A stretch of DNA of 64,000 nt from Pyropia yezoensis (lineage: Eukaryota; Rhodophyta; Bangiophyceae; Bangiales; Bangiaceae). Location: positions 5,846,593 to 5,910,592 of the forward strand of contig CM020620.1 in NCBI GenBank assembly GCA_009829735.1. Direction: 5' to 3'. Made by a program: the position numbers and the translations under genes. Shown here one piece after another: positions 53,720 through 62,994 of the stretch (position 1 is the stretch's first letter; every line of letters begins with the position of its first letter). The notes beneath the pieces were generated by a model. That model saw only the letters and a program-made list of their open reading frames with translations. It was not told the origin of the DNA and made no database searches.

Positions 53720-54243
53720 GTGGCAGTGGCGGTGGCGGCGGGGGCGGCGGCGGCGGCGGCGGAGGCGGCGACGGCGCGTGGCACCTAGATGTGAAGGTGG
53801 AGCACACAGACGAGGCGGGGCGGCTGCTGACGACCAAGGAGGCGTGGCGGCGGCTGTGCCACGCCTTCCACGGCGTCCGGCCGGGGGGGAACAAGCGGCA
53901 GAGCCGGCTGGCGCGGGAGGCGGCCGCCGCGGGCGTCCGCGCGCGCGCCGCCGCGGCCGACGCTCGGGGGCGGGGGGGGGGGGCGGCTGGCGGTGGTGGC
54001 GGCGGCGGCGGCGGTGCGGGTGGGGGTGGGGGCGTGCTGGGCGGGGGTGGGGGGGGGGTGTGGGCCGACGACCTTGCCGCCGCCGCCGAGGCGGCGCCGC
54101 CACTGGCAGCCGCCGCCGCCGACGGGGGTGTCAAGCGCGACGCGGAAGCGCCCGTGGCGTTTAAGCTGGGGGGGGGGGGGGGGGGGGAAGCGCCCGCGGC
54201 GGGGGTAGGGAGAGTCCCAGGGGGCGGGCGGGGGGGGGGGTAA
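51617..54243 (+). CDS. SART1: SART1 / Snu66 tri-snRNP protein (frame change at poly-C tract)
   Basis: Encodes the U4/U6.U5 tri-snRNP component SART1 (Snu66), needed for spliceosome activation. The N-terminus has LSLSIAQTNALRASLGLKPL, matching the 'LSIEETNKLRAKLGLKPL' signature. Next come HGVGELRPGERVELRLADVP, ELENADLAAA and VLDKYDG, corresponding to the 'VLVNVNLVD...ILSKYDEE' region. SLGEVADFLRTV occurs near 53195. The C-terminal signature DVKVEHTDEAGRLLTTKEAW, with RRLCHAFHG after it, is in a different frame (frame of 53512-54243). The switch must fall in or near the C27 tract at 53449-53475. One more C (or two fewer), or a small intron there, would join the frames. A basic KRKRKAARKARR segment near 52830-52866 resembles a nuclear signal. 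Combined length about 875 residues, similar to human SART1. Much of the rest is poly-Gly/Ala. Confidence 0.85.
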
Positions 54244-54504
54244 AGGAAGCAGAAAGGGAATAAAAAAGAGGATGATGAAAAAAAGATGAGCTCGGCCGCG
54301 CGGCCACGGCCACGCACGAGCGCGCGCGGAACCCCACCCGCGGGCCGCCGTCCAAGCGGCGGTGGCGCCGTTGGAGGCGGCACGCCCCGTGGGGTCCACT
54401 CGTCTTCCACACCGTGCCGCGTGCGCCCTGCCTTCTCCCTCACAGCTCTCCCCCTCCCCCCGCCTCCCCCGTGGACTGGCGGTGGCGCGCCCCTCACGGG
54501 AAGG

Positions 54505-54734
54505 GCCACCACCTCCATGGTTTTCCCTTCCTGTATCGGCGTCTAGGGCGGGACCTCCATGGTTTTCCCCTCCTGTGTCGGCGTCTAGGGCGGGACCAGT
54601 AGTGACTCTACGACACCAGGGGCAAGTCGGCCACGTGCGAGGAGAGCCACAGTCAAAAAGAGTCGTATGTTGTTTTTCGCAGTCCCTGGTCGGCTTTCTC
54701 TTCGTGCGGAGATATGCGGCGTCGCCTACACTTG
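54505..54734 (-). repeat. Dispersed 230-bp repeat, copy 2
   Basis: Inverted copy of the segment at 3751-3980, about 97% identical, with the same pair of 42-bp internal units. Its first bases (minus strand CAAGTGTAG) include the TAG stop codon of the adjacent VPS72/YL1 frame. It lies in the gap where SART1 and YL1 converge. Confidence 0.85.
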
Positions 54735-57566
54735 CGCGCCAGCGTTGCCGCCCGGCGGCTCCCCCCCCCCCACCGCGCCGGCCGCGCCCGCCGCCGCCGC
54801 CGCCGTCCCCGACGGCGTGCACGCCGTCGCCGCCGCCGCACCAGCGGCCGGAGGTGGGGGCGCGGCCGCTGTCGCCACAGCCGAGGGGGACGGCGGGCGG
54901 GGCTGCGCTGCCGCCCCGCCGAGGGCGGCACCGCCCACCGCGGGAAGGACTGCCGGCGCCAGTCCCGCCGCCGCTGCAGGGGCCGCCGCCGGCACGCCCG
55001 CTGCCTGGGCCGCCGCCGCCGCCGCCGCCGCCGCTGCCGTCGTCGCCGGGGCGGGCACCCCCACCCCCCGCGGCGCCGGTGGTGGCAGTCCCCCCGCCAA
55101 CACGACGGGGACGCCCCCCGGGGGCACCCCAGCAGGCAGGGCCGCCGGCCGCGGCGGGGATGACTGTGGCCGCGGCAGCGGGGCGGCGGCGGCGGGTGAC
55201 CCAGCGGCGGCAGCGGCGGCGGCCGCCGCGCGCGGGGCGGCCGCCCCCGCCGACGGCGGTGGCGCCGGGGGAGCCCCCCGACCCGCCGCGGGCGGGGACG
55301 CCGCCGACAGCGCCGGCGCTGGCGGCGGGCCCCCAGGGCGTGGAGGCACGGGGGCCGTCGAGGCCGGCGCCGCGGCGAGGGGAGGACAGCCAGCGGGCGG
55401 CGGGGGCGGCCCCGTGGGTGGCCGCGGGCTGAGGGACACCCCGCCGGGGAGGGGCGCCGCGCCCCTGCCTGCCACGGAGGTACCCGCGAACACCACGCGC
55501 GGGGATTCGGCCACGGGGGCCGACGGACGCCGCGTGGCCGGCGGAGGGGGCGCCGCCGCCGGGGGCAGCGCCGCCGACGGTGGCACGCCACGTGACGACG
55601 ACAAGCTACCCGACGGGGGCAGGGCTGCCGACGGCAAATCCGCCGCCGACGGGGGTGCTGCCGGCGGTGCCGCCGCCGGAGGCAACGCAGCCGACGGCGA
55701 CACACCCGACGGGGGTGGAGTGGTCGTCGACCGCGCCTGTGCCGTCGGTGACGGTGCACCTGACGGCGGTGGAACGGCCGCCTGCGGCAAAGCAGTCGGC
55801 GACGGCAGGGCGCTGGGACGGGGCAGGGCGGTCGACGGGGGCAAGGCGGCCCTAGGAGGCAGAGCAGCCGATGGAGACGCGGCGGACGACCGAGATGGGG
55901 CAGCCGCCGGGGGGGGCAGTGCGGCCGACAAGGGCAGGCCAGCTGTCGCGGTGACCACCTCCATGGGCACAGAACGAACAGCTGCAGATGCGGCCGCGCC
56001 GGCAGGGGCAGCAGCAGCGCCCGCAGCAGCGGCCGAGTCCACCGCCATCGCCGACGGCGAGGCTGCTCCGCCCCCCGCCGCCAGGCTCGCCAGCGACGCC
56101 GGCGGTGGTGGTGGCGGCGGCCGCGGCAGCCGCGGCGACGGCGGCGGGGGCGGCGGCGACGGTGGCGGGGAGGGCGAAGATGGGGGCGGCGGCGGCGCCG
56201 CCCCCCCGTGGCTCTCCTTGTACGCGCGGAGGGCGGCGTAGGCGGCCACGTCTGCGTACGCGGCGCCCGTTGCCGGGTCCCGGTAGCGCGCCGGCCGGCC
56301 CGTCATAACGCACACCGGTCGCCGGGGGGGGCGCCGGCGGCGGGCCGGTGGCCGCAGCGCGACCGCGCCCATGTGGGTGGGCGGGGGGCGGCTGGCCGCC
56401 GCCGCCGGCACAGGCGCCGCCGCCGTGGCGGCACCGCCCGGCGACGCACCCGCCGCCGCAGAGGGGGCAGTGGGAGCGGCGGCGGTGGCGGCGGCGGCGG
56501 CGGCGGCGACAGATCCCGCCCTGCTGCCGCCGCGGCTGCCGCGCCCCCCCCCCTTCCGCGCGCTCGTCAAGGCCCCCACCGGCGCGGCGGGCCGAGACGG
56601 GGACGCGTCGTCCCCCCCCTCCGACTCGTCCCCCGCCCCCCCCCCCTCGCCCGCCCAGCGCAGGCCCACCACCCCCCCCCCCCGGCGGGACACGCGGCGC
56701 GCCACCACCCCCCCCGCGGAGAGCCAGGCGGCGACCGCCGCGGCAGCCTCCCCCCCCCGCCGGCGGGCACCCGCGTCGGCCGCCCGCTCCGCCGCAAAAG
56801 CCAGCAGCCGCACCAGGTCCGCCCCGTTGGCCGCCGCCGTCTCCTCCGCCGCCGCCAGGCGGGCGGCCTGGTCCCACACGACGGGGGGCGGCCGCGCCGC
56901 CGCCGCCGCCGCCGCCGCTGCGCGGCGTTTGGCCAACGCGGCATCGCGGGCGGCGGCAGCCGCCGCCGCCGCTGCCGACGCCGCCTGGGTGGACCGCCGC
57001 AGCGCGGCGCGGTCGGCCGAGCCACCCCGCCCCGCCGCCGCGGCCGACGCTGGGGGGGTTGCGCCGCCCGCCGCGCCGCCCCCGCCAGCGGCGCCAGCGC
57101 TGCCGGAGGGGCGACCCCGCTTGGCGCCCGCGGGGGTGGTCGGCCGGGGGGGGCTCCCGCCGGCGGCCGTGGACCGCCGCTTGCGGCTCCGCGACGAGTG
57201 CCGCCGCACCGCCCGCTCAGCCGACTGCTGCGCCGCCTGGGCGGGCGACAGGGGCGGCCGGCCAGCGTCGGCAAGCGCCACCCGCCGCTTCTTTGGGTAG
57301 GGGGGGGGGGTGGTGAGGACGCCCCCACGCCGCCGGCCGCCACCGCCTCCACCTCTGCCGCCACCGCCACCATCTCCACCGCCGCCACCATCGCCACCGC
57401 CGCCACCACCACCGTCCGAGCCGGTGTCACCGCCCTCGGAGCAGTCAATGTCCGAGTCACTCGAGTCGGAGCGGCCGCTGTGGTGGGAGCTATAGTCCTC
57501 ATCGTCGGGGTCATCCACCCCCGGCGGCGGCAGCGACGCGTCGCCGCCCCCACGTTCGCTGCCGCT

Positions 57567-57600
<34 letters not shown>

Positions 57601-57728
57601 CCGCCGGGAGCGGTCGGCCGCCAGGCGCCAGCAGAGCGCCAAAACGCAGCGTCGGCGGCGTCCTCCTCGGGCGTCCGCACGGTGGTGCGGCGGCCACGGG
57701 TGGAACGGACAGGGCGGGAGGCGGCCAT
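54726..57728 (-). CDS. VPS72: VPS72/YL1 (Swc2) chromatin-remodelling subunit, long tail
   Basis: A 1,000-residue frame starting at the ATG complementary to 57726-57728. The N-terminus MAASRPVRSTRGRRTTVRTP and AAFWRSAGAWRP resembles the opening of YL1. An acidic Ser/Asp stretch follows (DDEDYSSHHSGRSDSSDSDI), the part that binds H2A.Z-H2B in YL1/Swc2. RRVALADAGRPPLSPAQAAQ comes next. The YL1_C domain RRPVCVMTGRPARYRDPATG plus AAYADVAAYAALRAYK lies at about residues 466-500 and is a clear family signature. YL1 is the H2A.Z chaperone of the SWR1/SRCAP complex. In known homologues YL1_C is close to the end. Here about 500 further residues of Pro/Ala/Ser low complexity (SAALPPRAALPPSTALP type) follow, ending in a stop supplied by the dispersed repeat. 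Whether this tail is translated in full is unproven. Confidence 0.85.
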
Positions 57729-58906
57729 GGCACGGAAGGTGCTCCCGTGGAGAGCACAGCGGGGAGTGCGGGGGTGGGGGGGGGGGGAGAATCTCGAAGG
57801 ACGTTGGCGGGGAAGAGGACGCAAGCGGGCGCTGTCGGCCCATCCAAGGACCGCGGGACTGCCGCGCGCGCGAAAAGAAAACGCGACCACGACCGCCGCC
57901 ACGAGGAAGGCCCCTTCGATCGGAACCAAAAACAAGAATTACACCCTTTTTCATGTCTTCCAGGGATCCTCGTTTGGCGCTGCAAGGCCAAGGTCAAAAG
58001 ACACCCCCTTCGTCCGCGTCTGCCCATGGTCACCCCCCCGTCCCCCCCATCTGCCAACTCTCCCACAGCGGTGGGCCTTGCCCTCCTCGGCTGAAGGTGG
58101 TTTTGCCTGCCGTTGAGGGTCGTCCCTCATCTGCCGTTGCATGGGGCAGCGACGTCCGCCTGCTTGCGTGCCAGTCGGCGTGTCGCCCCCCATGGACGCG
58201 TGGCCATGACGCACCGCGGCTTTGTGACCCCTCCCCATGGCCGCCGCCGGTCGTTTTTCTCCCCATGGTCGCCGCCACGCCTTGCGACGGCGGCCACGAG
58301 GGGGGGAGGGTGACCCGCAGCGGCGCGTAGTCCAGCCACCCCCCCACCCCCCCCGCTTCTGCTGGATGATAAACGGCATTCACTCCTTCCATGTGGAACG
58401 GGGCGGGGGGTTGTGGCGGGCGGCAGGCACGTGTAATGGCCCTAGCAGCGGCTCCCCATGGATGGGGCTCGCCTTTTGCAGGCAGCTGGCGTCCCTCCTC
58501 TCCCCGGTTTTATTCCCCGCCGCTGCTGTCGGCCCACTTGACAGGACCGTGGCTTGCGGCGGGGCTGCAGCATCGCCCGGGCGGCATCCCCTACCCTGGC
58601 CGTGCGCCCGTGCGGGCGCGGGGTCTGTCACGGCGGAAGGGCGGACACGACGCCGCGCCGATGGACGCCGTGGGGATAGACGCAGGCCGCTCCATCCCCT
58701 CCATCCCTCGCATCTCCTTTGAGGTTCTTTGATGCGTCTGCTCGACTGCCTGGCTCAGCACCCTAGCTATCGACGCCCCTACGGTGGGCTCTTGCACTGA
58801 TTTCCTCTTCCCTCCCCGCCTTTCCCCCCGCCTTTTCCTCTTGGTCCCTCCTGGAGCCCCCCCCCCCCCCCCCCCCCCCCCTGTGGACGCGTCACCACCC
58901 GTCGGC
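57729..58906. other. Spacer between YL1 and secreted repeat protein
   Basis: About 1.2 kb between two divergently arranged start codons. CCATGG recurs several times at 58190-58270. A C23 run (58858-58880) lies just before the ATG at 58907. No gene recognised. Confidence 0.4.
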
Positions 58907-61615
58907 ATGTCCCCGCCGGTAGTCACTCCCGCCTTGGCGGTGGTGGCCGCTGTGGTTGCCGCCGTCGCCGCCCTGGCAGGCACGACGGATGGCATTCCGG
59001 CGGCGCCACTGTCGTCGCGAGCGCCACGGCAGGCGCGGGCGGGGGCGTACTACTACGACCCGCGCGGCAAGCCAGATGCGTCCGTGGTTGCGCCGAATAG
59101 CCCCTCCGCTTCTGCCAGCGCTACCGCCCCCCCCACCTCTGACGCCGCCGCCGCTGCCGCAGCCGTCGCTACTGCCGCTCCCCCCACTGCCTACACTGTC
59201 GGTGGCTACCTGGTCGGGGCGGATGTCACGGTGGACGCTGGGGCGGGCAACGCTAGGGGCGGTGACGCGTGGGGTGCCGACGCGGGGCGCAGAGGCGTTG
59301 AGAGCGGTGACTCGGAAAGCGGCGATTCTGGCGACGCCGGGAGTGGCGGCGCTGATGCTGATGACATTGTGGGTGGCGACGCCCGGGGAAGCGATACTGG
59401 GGATGGTAACTCTTCGAGAGGTGGCACTGGGAGTGACAACCCGTGGGGCGGCGACGCCGGGGATGGCGACACAGTGGATGGGGACCCTGGGAATTGCGGC
59501 ACTGTGGATGAGGACTCTGGGAATGGCGATGTAGGGCATGGCGATCCTGGCGACCGCAACTTTGCCAGCGGTGGCTCGAATGGCGGCAATGAGGGTGAAC
59601 CATTTGCAGGCGATGGTAGTGGCACCGACGGTGCGTATGCGAGGAGAGGTTTTGGAGACAACCTCGCTGGGAGCATCCCCAACGAGAATGGTGAGGTGGA
59701 TGATTATCGGGACAGCGTGTACGAAAACGGTGAGACCGGTGCTTCTGGGGGCAGCATCGACGACAGCGACGAGGTGAGTGCTGATGGGAGCAGCACTGAT
59801 GAGAGCGGTGGTGCCATGGTTCATGGGGGCACCTTCGGCGGCGGTCAGTGGGTCAGGTCTGATGGCTCAGATGGCGACGGAGGGGGCGGTCAGTGGATCA
59901 GGTCTGAGGGCTTCGACGGTGCTGACAAGGTCGGCGGCGTCCCAGATGGCTCGGACGCCTCAGAGGGCGGCGATGACGGCGACGGCGGGGATGGCGGCCG
60001 AGGGGCCTTGGACGGAGATGACAGCGAGTCACCTGGCTCCCGCGGCTCGGACGGCTCGGACGGCGGTGATGGCGGTGATAACGGTGGTGGCGGCCACGGG
60101 GGCTTGGGCGGCGATGACAGCGGCGGCGAGCGACCTCCCAGGTGGACGGCCGCCCCTCAAGAGCAGGTGGCGGAGACCGGCGGTGGCGACGACATCCAAG
60201 TAAGCGCGAGCGGTGACGACGGCGGTGACGGCATCCAAGATGGCTCAGGCGGCGTCGACGGCGTCTCAGGTGGCGCTGTCGGCGGCGAGGCCGGCGGCGA
60301 TGACGGCGATGACGGCCAGTGGGGCTGGGGCGGCGTTGACAGCGGCGGCGAGAGACCTCCCAGCTGGACGGCCGCCCCTCAAGAGCAGGTGGTGGAGACC
60401 ATCGGTGGCGACGACATCGAATTAGACGCGAGCGGTGACGACGGCGGTGATGGAATCCAAGATGGCTTTGGCGACGTCGACGACGGCTCAGGTGGCGCTC
60501 ACGGCAACGGCTCAGGTGGCGCCGGCGGCAAAGGGGGCTTGGACGGCGGCGACGGCGGTGATGGTGGTAGTGGTGGCCAAGGGGGCTGGAGCGGCCATGA
60601 CAGCGGCGGGGAGAGTCCACTCGGCGGTACGGACGTCCCTCAGGACATGGTGGCAGGGACTGACGTCAGCGACGACGTGACGAGCGATTACAGCGATATT
60701 GGCGTTCTAGAGGGGTCAGGCGGCGTCAAAGGTGTCGCAGGTGGCGCTGTCGGCGGCGACGACGGCGTCTATGGCGACGATGATAGCCATCGGGGCTCGG
60801 GCGGCGATTACAGCGGCGGCGAAGCTTCCCCAACCTGGACGGACGCCCCTCATGAGGAGGCAGCGGCGTACGACGGTGACGGCGACATCCAAGGAGGTAC
60901 GAGCGATTCCGTCGGCGGCAATGGCATCCACGAGGGCTCAGGCGGCTTCGACGGCGGCGCTGGTGGCTCTGGCGGCCAAGGGGGCTCGGGCGGAGTCGAA
61001 AGCGGCAGTGGTGACAGTGGTGACCTGGAGTCAGGAGTCGTGCCCGACCTGGGGCGTGGCGGTACCCGCTCGCTACCTGAGGCAACCGAGCCGGTGTCCT
61101 CTCTGAAAGTTACGGCCGCGCCCGCTCCCTCGTCGGTCGTGTTGGCGACGCCCACCCCCTCGCCGTTCGTGACGTCCACGGCCGCCCCCTCTTCTGCCGT
61201 GACTGCATCGTCGGGCGTGACGGCTACGCGCGCCCCCACGCCGGTCGTGACGGCCGTAACGACGCCCTTGCGCGCCCCGGCGGCCATGCCTGCTCCCTCG
61301 CCGCCCTTTGTGGCCACGCCCACCCCCTCGTCGCTCGTGGCGGCCACGCCTGCCCCGTCGCCAGCCGTGTTGGCCCCTGACCTCGGCCGCGGCGGAACCC
61401 GCTCGGTTCCTGTGCCGACCAAGCCGGTGGGCGCACCGGTTTTGGCGGGCAGTCCCGCCCCCACGGCGGTCGTGGCGGCCACGCCCGGCCCCGCACCAGT
61501 CGTGGTGATCACGCCCGGCTCCGAGCCGGTCGAGGAGGTGGTCAACAAGCCCGCCACGGTGTCGCCCGTGACGTCCTCGCTTTCTCGTGGGCGCAAGCCC
61601 CGCGGTGCCTTGTAG
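58907..61615 (+). CDS. Secreted Gly/Asp/Ser-rich repeat protein
   Basis: A 902-residue protein. The ATG at 58907 places a clear signal peptide at the N-terminus (MSPPVVTPALAVVAAVVAAV then AALAGT); an upstream ATG at 58784 would bury it. The body is extremely rich in Gly, Asp and Ser. It has a first region of short GDxGDGDxxDGD-like units (about 59230-59560). A second region holds four modules of 60-87 residues, each opening (D/Y)SGGExxPxWTxAPxE and containing GDDGGDGIQDGSGGVDG or variants. The C-terminal third is Thr/Pro/Ala-rich (ATPTPSPFV, TPAPSPAV). It includes DLGRGGTRS twice, near 61051 and 61379, and looks like a mucin-type O-glycosylated stem. No catalytic domain and no C-terminal anchor were seen. 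Dense Asp suggests divalent cation binding. An extracellular-matrix or wall protein is likely, but I do not recognise a family. Confidence 0.75.
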   Translation: MSPPVVTPALAVVAAVVAAVAALAGTTDGIPAAPLSSRAPRQARAGAYYYDPRGKPDASVVAPNSPSASASATAPPTSDAAAAAAAVATAAPPTAYTVGGYLVGADVTVDAGAGNARGGDAWGADAGRRGVESGDSESGDSGDAGSGGADADDIVGGDARGSDTGDGNSSRGGTGSDNPWGGDAGDGDTVDGDPGNCGTVDEDSGNGDVGHGDPGDRNFASGGSNGGNEGEPFAGDGSGTDGAYARRGFGDNLAGSIPNENGEVDDYRDSVYENGETGASGGSIDDSDEVSADGSSTDESGGAMVHGGTFGGGQWVRSDGSDGDGGGGQWIRSEGFDGADKVGGVPDGSDASEGGDDGDGGDGGRGALDGDDSESPGSRGSDGSDGGDGGDNGGGGHGGLGGDDSGGERPPRWTAAPQEQVAETGGGDDIQVSASGDDGGDGIQDGSGGVDGVSGGAVGGEAGGDDGDDGQWGWGGVDSGGERPPSWTAAPQEQVVETIGGDDIELDASGDDGGDGIQDGFGDVDDGSGGAHGNGSGGAGGKGGLDGGDGGDGGSGGQGGWSGHDSGGESPLGGTDVPQDMVAGTDVSDDVTSDYSDIGVLEGSGGVKGVAGGAVGGDDGVYGDDDSHRGSGGDYSGGEASPTWTDAPHEEAAAYDGDGDIQGGTSDSVGGNGIHEGSGGFDGGAGGSGGQGGSGGVESGSGDSGDLESGVVPDLGRGGTRSLPEATEPVSSLKVTAAPAPSSVVLATPTPSPFVTSTAAPSSAVTASSGVTATRAPTPVVTAVTTPLRAPAAMPAPSPPFVATPTPSSLVAATPAPSPAVLAPDLGRGGTRSVPVPTKPVGAPVLAGSPAPTAVVAATPGPAPVVVITPGSEPVEEVVNKPATVSPVTSSLSRGRKPRGAL
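60116..61005 (+). repeat. Four tandem long modules inside the secreted protein
   Basis: Modules begin at about 60116, 60338, 60599 and 60809, each with GACAGCGGCGGCGAG or a close variant. The first two are most alike (GERPPRWTAAPQEQV against GERPPSWTAAPQEQV); the later two have diverged and shortened. Lengths are about 222, 261, 210 and 190 bp, all in frame or nearly so. Confidence 0.8.
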
Positions 61616-62271
61616 GGCTTTGCGGCGACGCTGGGGTAACGACGATGGCAGGGGCGGCCGTGCGCAATCTCGGACGGGTGTTTTGGGACGCAATGACAAC
61701 ACTGGCTGCCGTTAGCGCTGAAGCTGTCGTGTGCTCCGCACCGGTCTCTTTTCTTTTGGCCCATCATTTGTTCTGCTGCAACCTTAACCCTTATGCCTGT
61801 CTCGGCCTGTGGAGCGCAGCCTTTTACTGACTCAGCGTGGTCAGCTGTGTCAGTACAGGGCTCGGCGCAGCTCGGGTGTTGCATCAACGGGACGATGAAG
61901 AAAACGATTGGGGGCTGTCGTCCACAACAGGCCTTGGTGTGACTTGTATGTACAAAATAGACCTGCCGCACCCGCAGCACCTCTACAGCAGCCAACCAAA
62001 AAAGATAAACAATGCAAGGCAGCCCAGGCCACCGCGGCGAAACCTTGAAAAGGGATATACGTCTGTACACGCGTCGCGGAAACACCCGGATGTGTAGGCC
62101 GCAATAGACCGAGACACCATACAAGAGACGACGGCGGCCTCGTCGCCAACCGCGGCGGCCGTAAGATCCGTCCACGCGGGCGGCGCCCGCCGAGCAGCAG
62201 TAGAGGCCGACGCTCCGCTGATGCTGCCTGCCGCTCGCCCCCCCCCGGCATCCTGTGCACGAGCGCAGCCC
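61616..62271. other. Convergent spacer
   Basis: 656 bp between the 3' ends of the secreted repeat protein (plus) and cupin copy 3 (minus), of ordinary mixed composition. No gene seen. Confidence 0.4.
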
Positions 62272-62994
62272 TTAGTTGCCGCTCACCGTGTTCACCGCGT
62301 TGTCGTTGGTCACCGCCTCCCCATCCTCGGGCTGGTTGGGCGCCGGGTTGTCGCCCAGTCCGTCACAGATGGCGTTCACCTGGTCCTGTGGCAGGAACAG
62401 ACCCGCCGCCCGCGCCTCTGGGTTCAGGTCACAGAACCGCTCGCTCACCGTCACCACCCCCGGGTCGCCCGTGTTGAAGAAGCTGAAAAACTCACACGGC
62501 TCGTCCGAGATGCACCGCTCCCCGTGGATGAGCCCCTCGGGGAAGACCGTCACCGACTCAGGCTCCAGCACACTCTCCACCAGCCGGGGCGTCTCGTTGG
62601 CCTCCACAAAAAACACGTCCATCGTCCCCGAGATGCTGAACAGCGTCTCGGATGCCGTCGGGTGGGTGTGCGCCAGGTTGTGCGCCCCCGGCTGGAGGGT
62701 GAAGCGGGTGAAGGCGCTGTCCACGCTGCTCAGGCCAAATACCGCCAGGTTCTCCAGCCCCCCCGACACGATGGTGCCTTGCGGGGTGGTGGTGGGCGTG
62801 ATGTCAGAGATGAGGACGGAAAAGTCGGCGGGGTCGTCAAAGTTGGCGCGCAGGTTTTCCTCGGTGGTGAACTGCGAGTCGGCCCGCAGAGCCGCCAGGT
62901 TGGCCGGGGTGATGGCACCGGCTTGGGAGGGGAGGAAGGCGGCTGTCGCAACCAGCGCGACCAGGATGTGAACGGCGGCGGAAGTGGGCGCCAT
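62272..62994 (-). CDS. Secreted germin-like cupin, copy 3
   Basis: A 240-residue intronless protein starting at the ATG complementary to 62992-62994. The signal peptide MAPTSAAVHILVALVATAAF differs from copies 1 and 2. The mature core differs from copy 1 by only about four residues (for example VLISDI for VRIADI, VLEPES for VLEAES, CEFFSFF for CEFISFF) and keeps all metal ligands. I counted roughly two dozen nucleotide differences over the core, about 96% identity. The C-terminal tail is the short DGEAVTNDNAVNTVSGN of copy 1, not the extended tail of copy 2. It converges on the secreted repeat protein. Confidence 0.92.
   Translation of the reverse strand: MAPTSAAVHILVALVATAAFLPSQAGAITPANLAALRADSQFTTEENLRANFDDPADFSVLISDITPTTTPQGTIVSGGLENLAVFGLSSVDSAFTRFTLQPGAHNLAHTHPTASETLFSISGTMDVFFVEANETPRLVESVLEPESVTVFPEGLIHGERCISDEPCEFFSFFNTGDPGVVTVSERFCDLNPEARAAGLFLPQDQVNAICDGLGDNPAPNQPEDGEAVTNDNAVNTVSGN

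Noticed and set aside
56208-58094. 628-codon plus-strand frame opposite YL1
   Set aside because: YL1 signatures lie on the minus strand; this frame is Arg/Pro/Ala low complexity.
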